NCBI GenBank assembly: GCA_004194705.1
Contig: SADC01000929.1
Coordinates: 154,406 to 218,405, forward strand
From: Ditylenchus dipsaci
Taxonomy: Eukaryota > Nematoda > Chromadorea > Rhabditida > Anguinidae
Length of the DNA stretch: 64,000 nucleotides
Direction of reading: 5' to 3'
Shown: positions 22,604 to 34,155 of the stretch, one piece after another
Numbering within the stretch: the stretch's first letter is position 1
How the letters are laid out: every line of letters begins with the position of its first letter
Translations under genes and position numbers: made by a program
The notes under the pieces: model-generated
The model's input: only the letters and a program-made list of their open reading frames with translations
What the model was told of the DNA's origin: nothing
Database searches by the model: none

Positions 22604-23333
22604 TAGTGTAATAGTCACAAATGTCAATCCCTGGTGACAGCACGAAAAACGGTATTTTGGTAAGAGATTTTTCAATACGCAGTTATTTCGGTAAGTAATT
22701 CTATGGTAACAGCACGAAAAATTTCGTAGCAAAACGACCGCGTACCAAAACGACCAAGTACCAAATTGGCGCTTATATTTCGGTGTACAGCCGTCATAAT
22801 GGTTGACTTGACAGGAGGCTTTGGGTCGACAAATCGATTCTTTGGTTTTCAGAAACTTTTCCGGAACACGTATTTAGGTATAGTCTGTTAGTCATAATCT
22901 TATGAATATGAAAGTAGAAAAATCAAATTCTAGTTGTGGGCGAATTTACCTCTGGGCGAATTCACCTGTGAGCGAATTTACCTAAAGCCCATCGAATCAG
23001 TTTTTGTATCAAATCGTCAGGCAATCGGTCATAAATATCAGATTTGAATTAAAATGAGTGAAAAAGGGCGACTTTTGAAAAATTGCTGGTCCTCGTCTCA
23101 ATTTTCAGTGTAACGCACTGGTATGACCCTTTAATTATTATTCGATTTGGAGGTCCTTTTAGATAGTGCTCATCGTGCCTTTTTACGGGTTACACTTATT
23201 TTTCAATATGCGGAATCTTCAAAGTAGGTCGTGAAATTTTTTTCGAAATTTTCTAATCGTCTATGCATTTCTTTCGATTCTGTAAATTTCTGTTTTCGAT
23301 TATAAGACTATACAAAGTTGAACAAGCGCATAC
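22604..23333. other. Intron sequence of the CEP104-like gene
   Basis: No exon found. 23050-23140 resembles the AACGCACTGGTATG...CCCTTTAA end of the TTAA MITE at 53191-53426. Confidence 0.4.
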
Positions 23334-23693
23334 CCCAAAAAGTTTGTCATTTAATCCATGTTCTAATGCCGGAAGGCCATATGCATCATATGTTTGGCAT
23401 CAGTTTGTGTCTTGAGTTTCCCCATTCGCTCTTGAATGTATTTCATTGCCATGCATCTCTTTTTCCAGTCAATAGCGTAAATATTAGAAACTGTTTTCAG
23501 ACCAAACAGTCCGATGGCTTTGCCTGAAAGGCTGTTTTAATTTGTGTGCACAAATAAAACTTTTTAGAGTTTACGTGCATATCCTCTATCTGAAGGGTTA
23601 ACTTGGTTGAGAAGCCAGCCTTCTCCATGACTATGGCTGAGTGCAGGTGGTGGAATGGGGAATCGCTCTTGACGTGAATCAGATTTTGTTTCA
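23334..23693 (-). CDS. CEP104: CEP104-like protein, linker and first TOG exons
   Basis: Exon 23693-23575 encodes a proline-rich linker (ETKSDSRQERFPIPPPAL) where CEP104 proteins have a similar PLP-type linker. After a 51-bp intron, exon 23523-23334 encodes KAIGLFGLKTVSNIYAIDW, WKKRCMAMKYIQERMGKL and then EHGLNDKLFG, the first TOG helices. The split codon C/GC joins both exons in frame. A one-base gap at the CCGG run near 23360 must be bridged to reach the donor GGG/gtatgc; with it, the phase agrees with the exon at 3074. Confidence 0.6.
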
Positions 23694-23942
23694 CTATAAA
23701 ACGAAAATGGTGCAAGTGGAGAACCCGGTAAAAATTTTGCCATGGTCTTTTCTGTTGATTTTTTCCAAATTTTGCCTTGGTCCCGCTGTTGTTTTTTTAA
23801 TGTTATCATGGAGATTGTGGGCAAACCAAGTCAAAATTTGCACCAAATTATCCATTGTCATTAATTTTAGAGCAAACAAAACATAGTCTCCCTCAACTCA
23901 GATCAAGAATACAACCCTAGTTAGCTTGCCTGACTGCCATCG
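23694..23942. other. Intron sequence
   Basis: No feature beyond a GACCAAGGC-type stretch resembling the foldback at 20160-20326. Confidence 0.35.
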
Positions 23943-24365
23943 GATTAGATACAAATTGTGATTGAATATCGCAGTTGGATACAGTTGCAGTTGGATATCA
24001 CAGTTCGATGCACTTTTGAATTTGATAGTACGGTTCTCGTACGGCATAGGCGCCGATAGGCGTTCATTAGTCGTTCATTAACATCAGTAGTTCGGATAGA
24101 TAAATCTTTCGAGTCATAAATGGTTAGGGTAGATCATCCACCCTATCTGTTAACCCACCTACTCTATCTCGCCTATCCTTGCATACCTTTGCCCATCCTC
24201 GCCTATCCTTGTCTACTATAACGTACACCTGACCTGATCCCCAGGGTGTACATTATATCAAAGTTTGACTGTAGAGATTCCACCTGAACACTTAACTATA
24301 CTATCTCGCAACCTACCCACCCTAACTGGCCATTTACCTACCCTAACTGGCAGAAAAGTGGGCTT

Positions 24366-25010
24366 GAACACGAAAATTCTTCTTAAATCCAGGCTAAATC
24401 CACCTTAAATCCAGGCTGAAATCCACCATGACCAATTTGGAGGGCGAGAACTTTTTTTAAAAAGCAATTTTAACTGTACGTGTTCCTGCTTTAAACAAAA
24501 CTAAGATGTTGTAATTGAGGTTTCCGCAGAGATATCCGACATTAATTCGCAAAAAATGGCAGAAAATTTGGCTAAAACACAAACATCCACCAAAAATCCA
24601 GGCTAAAATCCACCACTCCGATTTGGAGGGACTTGGAATTTTTTTTAAAGCCACCTCATTTTTCTGGTTACGTGCTTAACAGACAGCTAAGATGTTAAAT
24701 TTTAGGGTTCCAGAAATATATCTGAAAGATTGCAAAAACTGACCGAAAATCGGTCGTGAACACGAAAATCCACCCAATATCCAGTCAAAAGTATACCATC
24801 TCCAATTTGGAGGCTTAAAAGAGGCTTGAAGGAGGCTTAAAAAACTTTTTTAAAGCAACTTCAATTTCATGGTTTTTGTTCTTAAAAGAGCCCTGAGATG
24901 TTGAATTTTAGGGTTCCGGAAAGATATTTGGCATAAGTACGGAAAAATCAGGGTAAAAAGGCCAAAATAGGCAAAAAAAAAATATGGATAGACTTTACTT
25001 GGTCCCTCAC
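24366..25010. repeat. Tandem repeat, period about 190 bp
   Basis: About three diverged copies, each with GAACACGAAAAT, AAATCCAGGCTAAA, CCAATTTGGAGGG and GATGTT[A/G]AATTTTAGGGTTCC at regular spacing. Confidence 0.6.
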
Positions 25011-25199
25011 GGCTAACCCACTTTTGAGGAGAATTTTTAAAAACCGATTGCATATTCGTGTTTCTCGACTCCGATTTTTATGGGAAATGATCATCAGATT
25101 CTGCGAAAAGAAAAAAATTTCGCGATTTGCCTTGGTCCCGCAAGGTGTAAAATTTAGGAAAATTCAGAATTTTTTTTGAATTGGCGCCTTTTGAATTTT

Positions 25200-25400
25200 A
25201 AAGGAAATAAGGGCTGTATAGGTAGGGGAAGGGAATAAAAGGGGCCACTAATCATAGAGGGCCCACTAACAAGAAGATGTTGAACATAGTTTTAAATACT
25301 AGGGCCTACCCTACCTACCCTACCTTGCCTCCTTCAAGCCTCTTCGCCCCGAAGGGGGCGCAGGGGGCTTGAGAGTTAGAGATTGGAAATCGGGGTCGAG
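25200..25400. mobile_element. C-tract element fragment
   Basis: GGCTGTATAGG...GGGGAAGGGA, GGGGCCACTAAT and GGGGGCGCAGGGGGCTTGAGA match parts of 30774-31734 in the same order with deletions. Confidence 0.55.
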
Positions 25401-25714
25401 AAACACGAATATGCAATCGGTTTTTTAAAATTCTCCTCAAAAGTGGGTCAGCTGTGGGGGGGGTATGGTGTAGACCAAGTAAAGTGTTACCAAAAATATT
25501 TGGCGGGAATTCAAAAAGTGTGACCGACGGTAGTCCAAATACTATATGTAGATTTAACACTCATGGCTCCTAAAAATTGTTTACCCTGTAAATCTAAATA
25601 ATTTTTAGATGAGTGATATTTGGAAGATCGGACTTTTCACGAAACTATCGGCTGCAGATGCAAAACGTGTTGAAAATGATAAAATGTCAAATAGCAGTTT
25701 GCATTGATTCAGAC

Positions 25715-26721
25715 GGCTGTAGGAAGTTTCGTAAGAAACTTTTTCGTAAGAGCGAATTTTCGTAAGAAACTTTTTCGTAACAGCGAATTTTCCTAACAAG
25801 CTCTTTCGTAACGCGGTTTTCAGTAACATTAGTGATATGATAATTGCTTTTTTTGCTTTTTGATCCTCCCTTGATGTTTCTTATAGCTTCTGTGATGTTT
25901 TGACCTAAAATAGTCAAGAAAAAAAATAAAACAGTCAGAGGGTAGGAATCGAACCGATGGTGAAAAAAATTCATGCCACCAACTTACCTACTGCACCATA
26001 CATGTCACTGATAGTGATGAGTTATGTGTAGCATATAATATATGAATTCTAGCTCAGAGTCTTTCACCGTGCTTTTGGGTATTTCAGCTGGTCTCCCAAC
26101 CTATGAAAAATCGGTAGATCAACTCAGTTATCAAAATTTTCAGTCATATGACTTATGCTTACCAACTTTTGTACTCATATAGTTAATAGAGTAAGAAAAC
26201 TGTCCAAACTGTCGAACAGTGACAGAAAGGTCAAAATAAATAAATTAGATGACACCCTGAATTAGAAAAACCGATCAACAGTGGAAAAAATTTGGGAGGG
26301 GCCGATTCGTATTCGCGCTTCTCGTATTTGACAAAACTCGTATTCGCATTTTTTGACACACTTTTTGTAGTCCACTATTTTGTGAGTTACCACTCATTTT
26401 GAAGCCAGTGAGATAAGCTACAAAATGAGTGATAAATTCCCCAAGAGCAGACTGCAAAAGTGGATCAAAAACACAACGCCAAGAAGACAACTTTGAATTC
26501 TGCGAATACGAGTTTTGTCAAATGCGAGAAGCGCGAATACGAATCGGCCCCCTCCCAAAATTTCGATAATTTGCTCTTACGAAAACAATTTATTACCAAT
26601 ATTCGCTGTTACGAAAAAGTTTCGTACGAAAATTCGCTCTCACGAAAATGTTTCTTACGAAAGTGTTTCTTACAAAAATTCGCTCTTACGAAATTGTCTT
26701 GTTACGAAACTTCCTACAGCC
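25715..26721. mobile_element. hAT-type foldback, TTTCGTAAGAAAC arrays
   Basis: Ends GGCTGTAGGAAGTTTCGTAA and the inverse ...CTTCCTACAGCC, with an exact 8-bp duplication ATTCAGAC (25707-25714 and 26722-26729). Arms are tandem CGTAAGAAACTTTTT units. Nested inside, 26288-26572 is another foldback with inverted GGCCGATTCGTATTCGCG arms around a CTCATTTTGTAGCT palindrome. Confidence 0.85.
25937..26005 (-). ncRNA. tRNA-like unit (pseudo-tRNA or SINE head)
   Basis: On the minus strand: ATGGTGCAGTAGG as a plausible A box, then GGTTCGATTCC, an exact B box, 40 bp downstream, with a T-arm that pairs (TACC...). A T7 run lies in the anticodon-loop region, which argues against a working tRNA. It is inside the hAT-type foldback. 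Confidence 0.4.
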
Positions 26722-26729
26722 ATTCAGAC

Positions 26730-27430
26730 TCTTTTTTTAACGAATATTATTTTTTAAACTTTATATAAATTCTATCAAATTCAAGAATGTGGTAAAATAT
26801 CAGCTCGTGACAGTTTTAACCCGTGACTATTAACTCGTGATAGTATATCAAACAAAATTTACTTCAAATTTAAAAGCAACTTTTTTTGTGACTTAAAATC
26901 GTGTCGGGAGTCCTATTTGTGGAGTGGGTACCAGCTGATCAAGTGGATATCCACCTAAATGGCCTGAAATAAGATAAAACCCCTACTAGAATCTCGATTC
27001 CTGTTTTTCTATAATTTAGCCTCAGTTTTACTGAATAGTTCAAGCACCAACTAAACCAAGTGGTGATTCACTCGGATCAAAAAATTTTGTACGTTTTTGG
27101 GTTCCAAAACTTGTTTTCTGCCCTAATTAAAACGTTCTAAAGATGGTTTGACAGTGGTAAAATTACGTTCTGACGGTATTTTTACAGTTTTCGTAAGTCT
27201 TGCAAAACGTAATTGTGCTGCTGTCAAACTATCTTTCGAATGCTCGAATTAGTGCAGAGAACACGTTTTAGAGTCCAAAAACGTAAAAATAAAATTTGAT
27301 CCAAGTGGACGACCACTTGGATTTGTTGGTATATGGTACAAACAGATTATCCAGCTACCAACATGGTCAGATGCATCACAAAAAGTAGTCAAATATGCAA
27401 CTTGGGTACTGCCAACTGAGTACTATCATT
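26730..27430. other. No gene; small palindromes
   Basis: 27125-27250 contains an inverted pair around AAAACGTAATT...AATTACGTT. Scattered GGTACC/CCAACTG minisatellite units. Nothing coding. Confidence 0.4.
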
Positions 27431-27626
27431 TGTTGAGTCCTCGTGGAAAGGAAGAAGCGAGGTTGGACACAGCGAGAGAGAGAGAGAAGCACACGACTAG
27501 CTTTATTCTTTATTTCACTAACGACTGATCTGAACACAGACGTTCAGATCCTTATATACTAACAAGGACAAAAAATAGCGTTGAATCGCTACGAGACAAA
27601 TAGCGATTCAAACACAGGACCCAACA
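27431..27626. mobile_element. Solo LTR, second copy
   Basis: Starts TGTTGAGTCC and ends ACCCAACA, 196 bp, clearly related to 3953-4158 (shared GACTAGCTTTATTCTTTAT and CACAGACGTTCAGATCC). Flanks TCATT and CCATT match in four of five bases. Confidence 0.65.
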
Positions 27627-27825
27627 CCATTTAGGTACCACTACGTATGAACTACGCTCTACCACCACCGCAGTACCACTATAAACTATTACGAGTTGAT
27701 AGCCACGAGTTAAAACACTCAAGAGTTGATAGTCGTCCCAAAAATGTATCCAACTGCGGTATCCAATCACAATTTGTATCCAACTGCGGTTTTACCAGCT
27801 TGACTTGGTCCCCGATAATTTTTAA

Positions 27826-28016
27826 TTTAAAGTCGAGCTTCGAGCCGAAAGTTCAATTAAAAATTTCTTTGCTGCTGCACGTCAAGCCGTCCAAAATTCT
27901 TGAGCCTTCGGCTAGAGGCTCGAAGCTGGAAATTTTCGAAGGCTCGGCTCAAAGCTCGAAAAAAGTCGAGCTTTGAGCCGGAAGCTCGATTTCGAGCCCT
28001 CGGCTCGACAACCCTA
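27826..28016. mobile_element. Foldback of CGAGCTTCGAGCC units, probable hAT remnant
   Basis: Palindromic GGCTCGAAGCTCG units; the right end reads CTCGACAACCCTA, the TAGGGTTG hAT end seen elsewhere. The left end is lost. Confidence 0.5.
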
Positions 28017-28354
28017 AACAGATACCTAGTTCTTTGGGTATTGGTTGAAGTATGGAAAATTTGGTGCATTAGACATCGCTTATCTCAGGGTATTCTGAAA
28101 TTTTCACTGGGATTGGGTTGACTAATCTGTGTACTTTAAAATTTCCTGATAATGAAAAATATGACTTTTTGTAGATATAGTAACACCCCAAGGTGTGCTT
28201 AGAGCACAAATTGGACCTTCTGAAAAAGAAAACCAAATTCGTGGTCACATGAGTACGGTGTTTAGAACAAAAAGCTCATATAAATTTTTGGTAGACGTTT
28301 TTTACCTATGAAGAAAAATAATACTTGACGATAATCTGGTATGTGTCTGCATAC

Positions 28355-28797
28355 CTGTTTGGAGAATGCCTAGAATCAATTGTAGGAGGTGGCATTAAGT
28401 CATTGGAAGACATCCATGTGTTTTCTCTTGATTCATCCCTGACTTCACTCTTGAAAGATTCCTCCCTTCTGGTGGAAGGGGAGGAGAATAGGCTGAACTA
28501 GTGCTTGATACATGAACTGATCTGACTGGGCTTTTTTCCAACTCCTCGCTTCTTTTTCTGGATGATGACCGTGTAGTGAAAATAAGCGGTGGACTCAGTC
28601 TTGATCTGCGTACAAACTTGACTTCTCTACTGAGTGCTGCTGAAGCTAGGGGAAAATATGGGTCAGTGTCTACCAGCAGTTCTGTTGCTGCTGTTGGTGC
28701 AGCTTGCAATCGCGAGGAAATTCATCCTCAGAATCCTCTTCTTCTATTTGGTTGGTTTTTCTGGTGTTGGAGAGACGAGTTTTCGAAGAGCCAACTT
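28355..28797 (-). CDS. CEP104: CEP104-like protein, disordered linker exon
   Basis: Acceptor TTTTAAG before 28797, donor AG/gtatgc after 28355. The product is acidic then serine/proline/arginine-rich: IEEEDSEDEFP, then SREVKFVRRSRLSPPL, then DLMPPPTIDSRHSPN. The last codon AG/T joins in phase with the exon starting at 23693. Three single-base frame changes are needed to read it through, two of them at CC or CCCC runs. Assignment rests on position, strand and phase, not on similarity, because this part of the family is not conserved. Confidence 0.5.
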
Positions 28798-29340
28798 CTT
28801 AAAATTACAGATACAGTAAACACTCGATAATTCAGCACCCATGACTGGCCTTAGGTAGCAAGCTATCCTGGGTACCAAATGTGAACGAACATCTACTGAC
28901 CACCAATTCAACTGACTACTATCAACTGACCGCCGATTCAACTGACCACCATCAACTGACCACCAATTCAACTGACCACCATCAACTGACCGCCAATTCA
29001 ACTGGCTTTCTTTCCGCATATCAGTACAATTGCGGTTAAATTTTAATTCAAACTTAAAACAATTCAATTTGTAACGACAAAAAATACATATTAGTATCGT
29101 TGATCATGTACGCGGAACGAATCTACGATTATGGCTGCCACTGCTCCTTCTTCTTCTTCGATTCCATCCATTGGCACCACCTGAAGCACATCCTCGTTAG
29201 TTGCATTCTCGTTAGTTGCATCCAGTTGCATTCTTTCTGTAAAAAATTAGAGCAGGCAGTCTTTGGTTCTACTCGAAAGCTGAACTTCTAGCGACCATTT
29301 TTGTATATTTTGAGTGTGTGTATAGTATAACTTTCATGAC

Positions 29341-29900
29341 GTACCACTTATCCAGCTGGATTTCGACCATACACAACTTGTTACCTTCCAGAGCCTTTTT
29401 TACCTACTTCGTCAATGATTGAAGCGGGAAGGACCCGCGCCATTGTGTTCAGCATGAAATTCTGAGTTAGAAAACATCGGTCCACAAATGCCGGGTGTGT
29501 TAAATGTGGCATTTTCAAATTTCGCGTCCTTAAATGTCGGGCCTCAAATGTCGGGTTTTAAATAAATAGAATTAAATATCAAGCAGTGAATACTTCGTCC
29601 TCATTTTTCGGATTTGGAATATCGCGCCACAAATATCCGGCCAGCTATGTCCTGTCCACAAATTTCGCGTATTTAATTTCGAGCCTCGCATATTTCATCC
29701 GCAGCTGTCGGTATGAAAATATCGATCCGTATATGACGAGATCTCAATTTCGGGACCAAAGTTTCGATTTATAAATATGTGGGATCTAAAGTCGATACTC
29801 GAATTTCCGTCTTCTTATGTCGGCTCTCAAATCTTCCATCTTCAAAAATCGATCCTTCTGCTGACGCGTCCTCAAATGTTAAATGGGGGGGGGGGGACTT
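29341..29900. repeat. Diverged AAATGTCGG minisatellite with unique flank
   Basis: 29341-29460 is a unique-looking flank (CCAGCTGGATTT, CAATGATTGAAGCG, TGAAATTCTG); 29460-29880 is a degenerate array of AAAT[G/T]TCGG/CGCG units. Both parts recur inverted at 47217-47720. Confidence 0.6.
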
Positions 29901-30486
29901 TATATACGTATCGTCTTTTGTCGAAAGTTCTAGTGCCTCTGGGGTGTTTTAATTTACTCTTTTAGTAAGTTTTTTGACTTTTAGGTCCAAAAATCATCGA
30001 GCAATCGATTGCAACCATTTCCAGCACTGATTTGTTGTCACCAACTGCCTCAATTTTGCAATTTTTGGCAATGACTACCAAAATTAAAGGAAACTAGCCA
30101 AAATGATGCGTACTAGGAACTGAGATTTTTTTGCTATTTCAATTTACATTATTTTATACAATCGTATACTGAAAATGACGGCAAGAAGCAGAGCTACATT
30201 TTGAGTGTAAGGTTGCAAATGAGTATGTAAATTAAAATTGGGAAAAAACGTCAGTTCCAGGATCCTACCGAAAAGTAGTGGCATAGTCCTATTGAGAGTT
30301 TTATCGAATTGGATTTTTATATTTTAGCCCTAACTTTATACCAACTTTTCATCTGTATGATAGCTCAAATGAAAGCCCAGAAGCTTGGCTACATTTTGAC
30401 ACTAAACTTGTAAATAAAAGGAGAAAAAAAATAAGGTCTGCAGCCAGTGGTAGTCGAACCTGTGACCTAAGGCGATGCGTATATAA
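29901..30486. other. No gene; tRNA-like T arm at its right edge
   Basis: A G10 run near 29886, then unassigned AT-rich DNA. On the minus strand near 30436-30475, GGTCACAGGTTCGACTACC resembles a tRNA T arm, as at 13356-13380 and 32470-32500. Confidence 0.35.
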
Positions 30487-32798
30487 TAGGTTGGGTGATG
30501 GAAAGTTTCCACGGAAAATTTCTGGAAACTTTCCAGAAACTTTCCGGAAAGAATTAAGATTCTTTCCAGAGCCTTAAAATTTGGAAAGATTCTTTGGGCG
30601 CGAATTCAAATGTCTTAACATGTCCTTGTAATTGCTGTCCTCAAATTCTGGCATTTTTTATTTGCCTGTATTCAGCTCACTTTATTCTTTTGTTATATCC
30701 GCTCTTGTTGAAAGAGGGTCAGCTGCCGACCATCCAACTGTCAACCCAACTCCCGACCAATTATCAAATTCTGGGCGCTACTGGCTTATACCCCCCCCCC
30801 AAAAACAGCTACTTTCTTATACCCCCCCCCAATCCTCGGACCTACTGGCTTATACCCCCCCCCCAAAATCAAGATTTTTTGGGAGTGGTCAAAACATATT
30901 TTTAAGCAATAATTTCGCCATAAAAGGTCCAGAAAAGCAATTAAAATAGGGTTCAAGGGCTGTATTGGGAGGGGAAGGGACAAAACAAGGCCACTTCTAT
31001 AGTGCCTATAAGTACCAAAGAGTATTAATTCTCTTAGCGTTGAAGTCACTTTCAAACCCAGCCACTTGTGGTGCACGCAAAAGTATAAGGACTCTAAATG
31101 ATCGGACCGATCAGCCGGTGGATCCCGATGGTTGTCGTGTAAATTTTGGACGGCTGAGCCTCTGGCTCGTAGCCCCATGCCCGGAGAGGGGGGAAACCCT
31201 TTTCGGTCGTAAAATCAAAGATGTTGAACATAGTTTTGAATGCTGGGCCTACCGCATAAATAACTCTGGTATGCATGTTTTTTCATGCATCCAGAGTCGC
31301 TTTCGAGTGATTTGTGTCTAAGGTATGTGGGTGTGCGCATCTCAACTCCAAGCCCCCAGCCCCCTGCGCCCCCGAAGGGGCGCAGGGGGCTTGAGAGTTA
31401 GAGATGCGCGCACGCACTTACCTTAGACATGATTCCGAGAAGTACACTTGATCATAAATGCATATAGAGTCTATTTTTGCCACGGCCCGAGTTGAAAAAC
31501 ATGGTAAAGCAGCTAAAAAAGTGGCCCTGTATTATTCCCTTCCCCTCCCAATACAGCCCATAATCCCTTTTAAACTGCTTTTCTGGTCCCTTCATGGCGA
31601 AATTATTGCATAAAAATGGTTTTTAGACACTCCTAAAAAAAGTCGGTTTTTGGGGGGGGGGGTATATGACAGTAGGTCCGATTTTGGGGGGGTATAAGAA
31701 AGTAGCTTTTTTGGGGGGGTATAAGCCAGTAGCGTCAATTCTGACTAAAATTTAACTTTTCTCTCGGGGTGAACCAGGGCAAACGCTTCAAGAATCTTTT
31801 ACCTTTTTTCTCAACGCTGCGTGGCCGTGTGTGTACAAATGTAAATTTTTATAAATTTATCTAACTAACTCTAGCCTACTATTTCAAGTGAGTATGACTA
31901 AAAGGCAAAATGTGTCAAATAAATTTTTGTAACCATTTTGACCCTTTTGACTATTTGCCTGTTTTTCCCTGTTTTGGTCACTGGAGCTGGGCAAAAAGAG
32001 TCTCTATATGCATTTTATTGTCAAGAGTACTTCTCGGAATCATGTATAAGGCAGGATTGTTTAAACGCCGGCTACCCGGCGAAGTGCCGGCTAAGCGCCG
32101 GCGCCTTAAGCGCCGGCGCTTAGCTGGCGCCGGCGCTAACTTTGAACTCGGCGGAGCGCCGGCATACCTGATTATAACATTCACATTATTTAATACTGCT
32201 TTCAAAAAATTATTATACTCTGCGTTTATATTTAATAAAATCCGCACTGTTATTTTCCAAGCAGTGAAGTTAAAGAACAGTAAAAAAGAATGATTATTAA
32301 CGGTATCCGAGATAACCACTACTTAAGCGCCCGTATAAGCGCCGGCTGAGCGCCGGCGCTAACTTTGAACCCGGCGGAGCGCCGGCTAAGCGCCGGCGCC
32401 TTAAGCGCTTTTGACATCAAACTTGTAAAAAATTACAAAATATGGGGTAGGAAAATAGGCTATGCACCCTGTGGTAGTTGAACCTGTGACCTAGCGCTGC
32501 ATATATAAAGGTTCCCCTTTGAAAGTATCCACATGCCCTTTCATTAACTTGCACTTTATTCTTTATGATTTTGCACTTTATGATGAGAATGATTTATTTG
32601 GCTTCGATTAATTGTTGATTTGAATATTATTATGTTATTTGTTGATGTAACAGAGGCTTTGTGCGAAAAAAATGGAAGAACTCAAGTGGGAGAATCGAAA
32701 AAGTATCTTTCCAACATTTTGGAACTTTCTGGAAAGTTTCCGGAAACTTTCCAGAAATTTTCTGGCAAAAGATTCTTTCCGGAAAGATTACAACCCTA
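30487..32798. mobile_element. hAT-type element (TAGGGTTG ends), interrupted copy
   Basis: Exact 8-bp duplication GTATATAA (30479-30486 and 32799-32806). Inverse of 13051-14396 over its whole length, but carrying a 961-bp insertion at 30774-31734. The GC-rich GCGCCGGCGC module lies at 32060-32410. Confidence 0.85.
30774..31734 (+). mobile_element. C-tract element, complete copy
   Basis: The ends are three tandem units of CTACT[G/T][G/T]CTTATACC plus poly-C, and the inverse. Comparison with the uninterrupted sister at 13051-14396 shows that CAAATTCTG is single there but present on both sides here (TCAATTCTG on the right), a near-perfect 8-9 bp duplication. No coding capacity. Confidence 0.8.
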
Positions 32799-33299
32799 GT
32801 ATATAAAGTCCCCCCCCCTTAAGGCCCACTTATCACCACGCCGGGTATAGTGATCCCTACAAAGTGCTCCTACAAACAAGGAAAAATGACAGAAATGAGA
32901 AAATGGAAAGAGTTAATATATCGTGGCGTGACTAATCAAAATTTGAACGAAAACCCGTTTTTTTTCAAATATAGCGCTACGGTGGTCAGTTGATGGTGGT
33001 CAGTTGATGGTGGTCAGTTGATGGTGGTCAGTTGAATTGGTGGTCAGTTGATAGTGGTCAGTTGAATTGGTGGTCAGTTGATGTTTCACCCCAAATGTTT
33101 CTTTATTTAAAATTATTAGTTGCACAAAAAAATCGGTGTTGTTTCCAGTGTGATATTATCGAATTTGACCCGCGGATCATTGACCTCATCCAAAAAACCG
33201 GGTTTGAACGTTATTATGGCAAATCTGCCATTTTTATGTTGTGAAGCAGGGTCGATTTTCTTATGGTTCTGTTTAAATCGGTGAAAAATGATGGCTGGG

Positions 33300-33492
33300 A
33301 GCCGAGACAGGAACAAAAAGGTATTTAGAAAATTGACTTGTGACCGATAAATCGACATCCTCGACAAACCGACACTCTGAAAGGGCCTCATTTGGTTGAC
33401 GAACAAAAATTAAAACAAAATGACCCTCAATAAACCGACAATGCCCAGGGCCGGTCCCCAGGCGTGCCAGTTTGTCGAGGGTTGACTGTATT
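33300..33492. mobile_element. pogo-type MITE
   Basis: ATCGACATCCTCGACAAACCG and the inverse GGTTTATTGAGGGTC / TTTGTCGAGGGTTGACTGTA form the arms; the right end is the usual GACTGTA. Confidence 0.5.
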
Positions 33493-33762
33493 GTCATAAA
33501 CAAACAAAAAATTGAAAAGTTCGGCCGAGCTTCGAAATTTGGTCCCGTGCACATCTCTGGAAACACTGATTTTCAAAACATCCATGGAAAAACATTGGAC
33601 ACATGCATATAACTAACTTCTAGTTCTAGAAGAGCCAAGTATGTCTTCTTGCATGTCCAAACCTATAGATTTGGTAGAAAGGGGGAACATTCCAGCTGGC
33701 TTCAAACCACTCTAGACATTTAATTTAATTTTTTTTTGGTAAAATTAAAATATAAATCAAAC

Positions 33763-34155
33763 TAATAGCCTTAAGTCATCCCTGGACAAGTCATGTTTTA
33801 GCGAGGCTGCCGACTTGTAGGACTTCAAGTTGAGCGATATATCCGCAGCTCTACAAATCAGGCAATCAAACGACCATACAATTGTAATGAGGGTATGCCC
33901 ACCTGTCATAGTCCCCTCCAGCTACAGCCTTCTGCTTCTCCATTTCGGCTGTTCGTATATTGCGGAGAGCTTTCTTCAACTCATTCTCAGCTCCTTGCAA
34001 ATGCTTTACACGATCATCATCTTCTAGCTATAATTCAGGCAAATACCATTTTCTCAGAAGATTTGTAGAAAGACCATCGCTACTTATTCCGTTTATGCGC
34101 CCATCTACATTTGGCCTTCGTCCCTCCGTTAGTTATTTTGGCTTGTGGATTGGCG
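33763..34155 (-). CDS. CEP104: CEP104-like protein, coiled-coil exons
   Basis: Exons 34155-34047, 34027-33903 and 33850-33763. The middle exon encodes a coiled coil, ELKKALRNIRTAEMEKQKAV, followed by GGDYDRAADI, and the last continues LNLKSYKSAASLKHD. CEP104 proteins have the same order: a heptad region, EK..AV..EDYD.A and a YR/YK helix. Splice phases agree (AG/A). The first exon carries an in-frame TAG in the only phase that joins, so it is either frame-broken or wrongly modelled. Exons further upstream, with the N-terminal domain, were not found. Confidence 0.55.

Larger units (their letters stand above)
23943..27796. mobile_element. Large foldback, GTTGGATACA arrays, heavily nested
   Basis: The left array (23943-24012) and inverted right array (27741-27796) repeat [A/G]TTGGATAC with TTGTG/GCA spacers. 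It fills most of the intron between CEP104-like exons 28355 and 23693. Inside lie a pogo fragment (24218-24276), a 190-bp tandem repeat, a C-tract fragment (25200-25400), a hAT-type element (25715-26721) and a solo LTR. Confidence 0.55.
28892..33083. mobile_element. Foldback with TCAACTGACCACCA arrays
   Basis: The left array (28892-29005) and inverted right array (32983-33083) repeat [G/A]ACCACCA[A/T]TCAACTG. It lies wholly within the intron between CEP104-like exons at 28797 and 33763. It contains a hAT-type element (30487-32798). Confidence 0.6.

Noticed and set aside
21972..22643. Several open frames made of KVKVK/QSQS repeats
   Set aside because: They are translations of a hexamer array (GTCAAA/GTCAAG) open in several frames on both strands.
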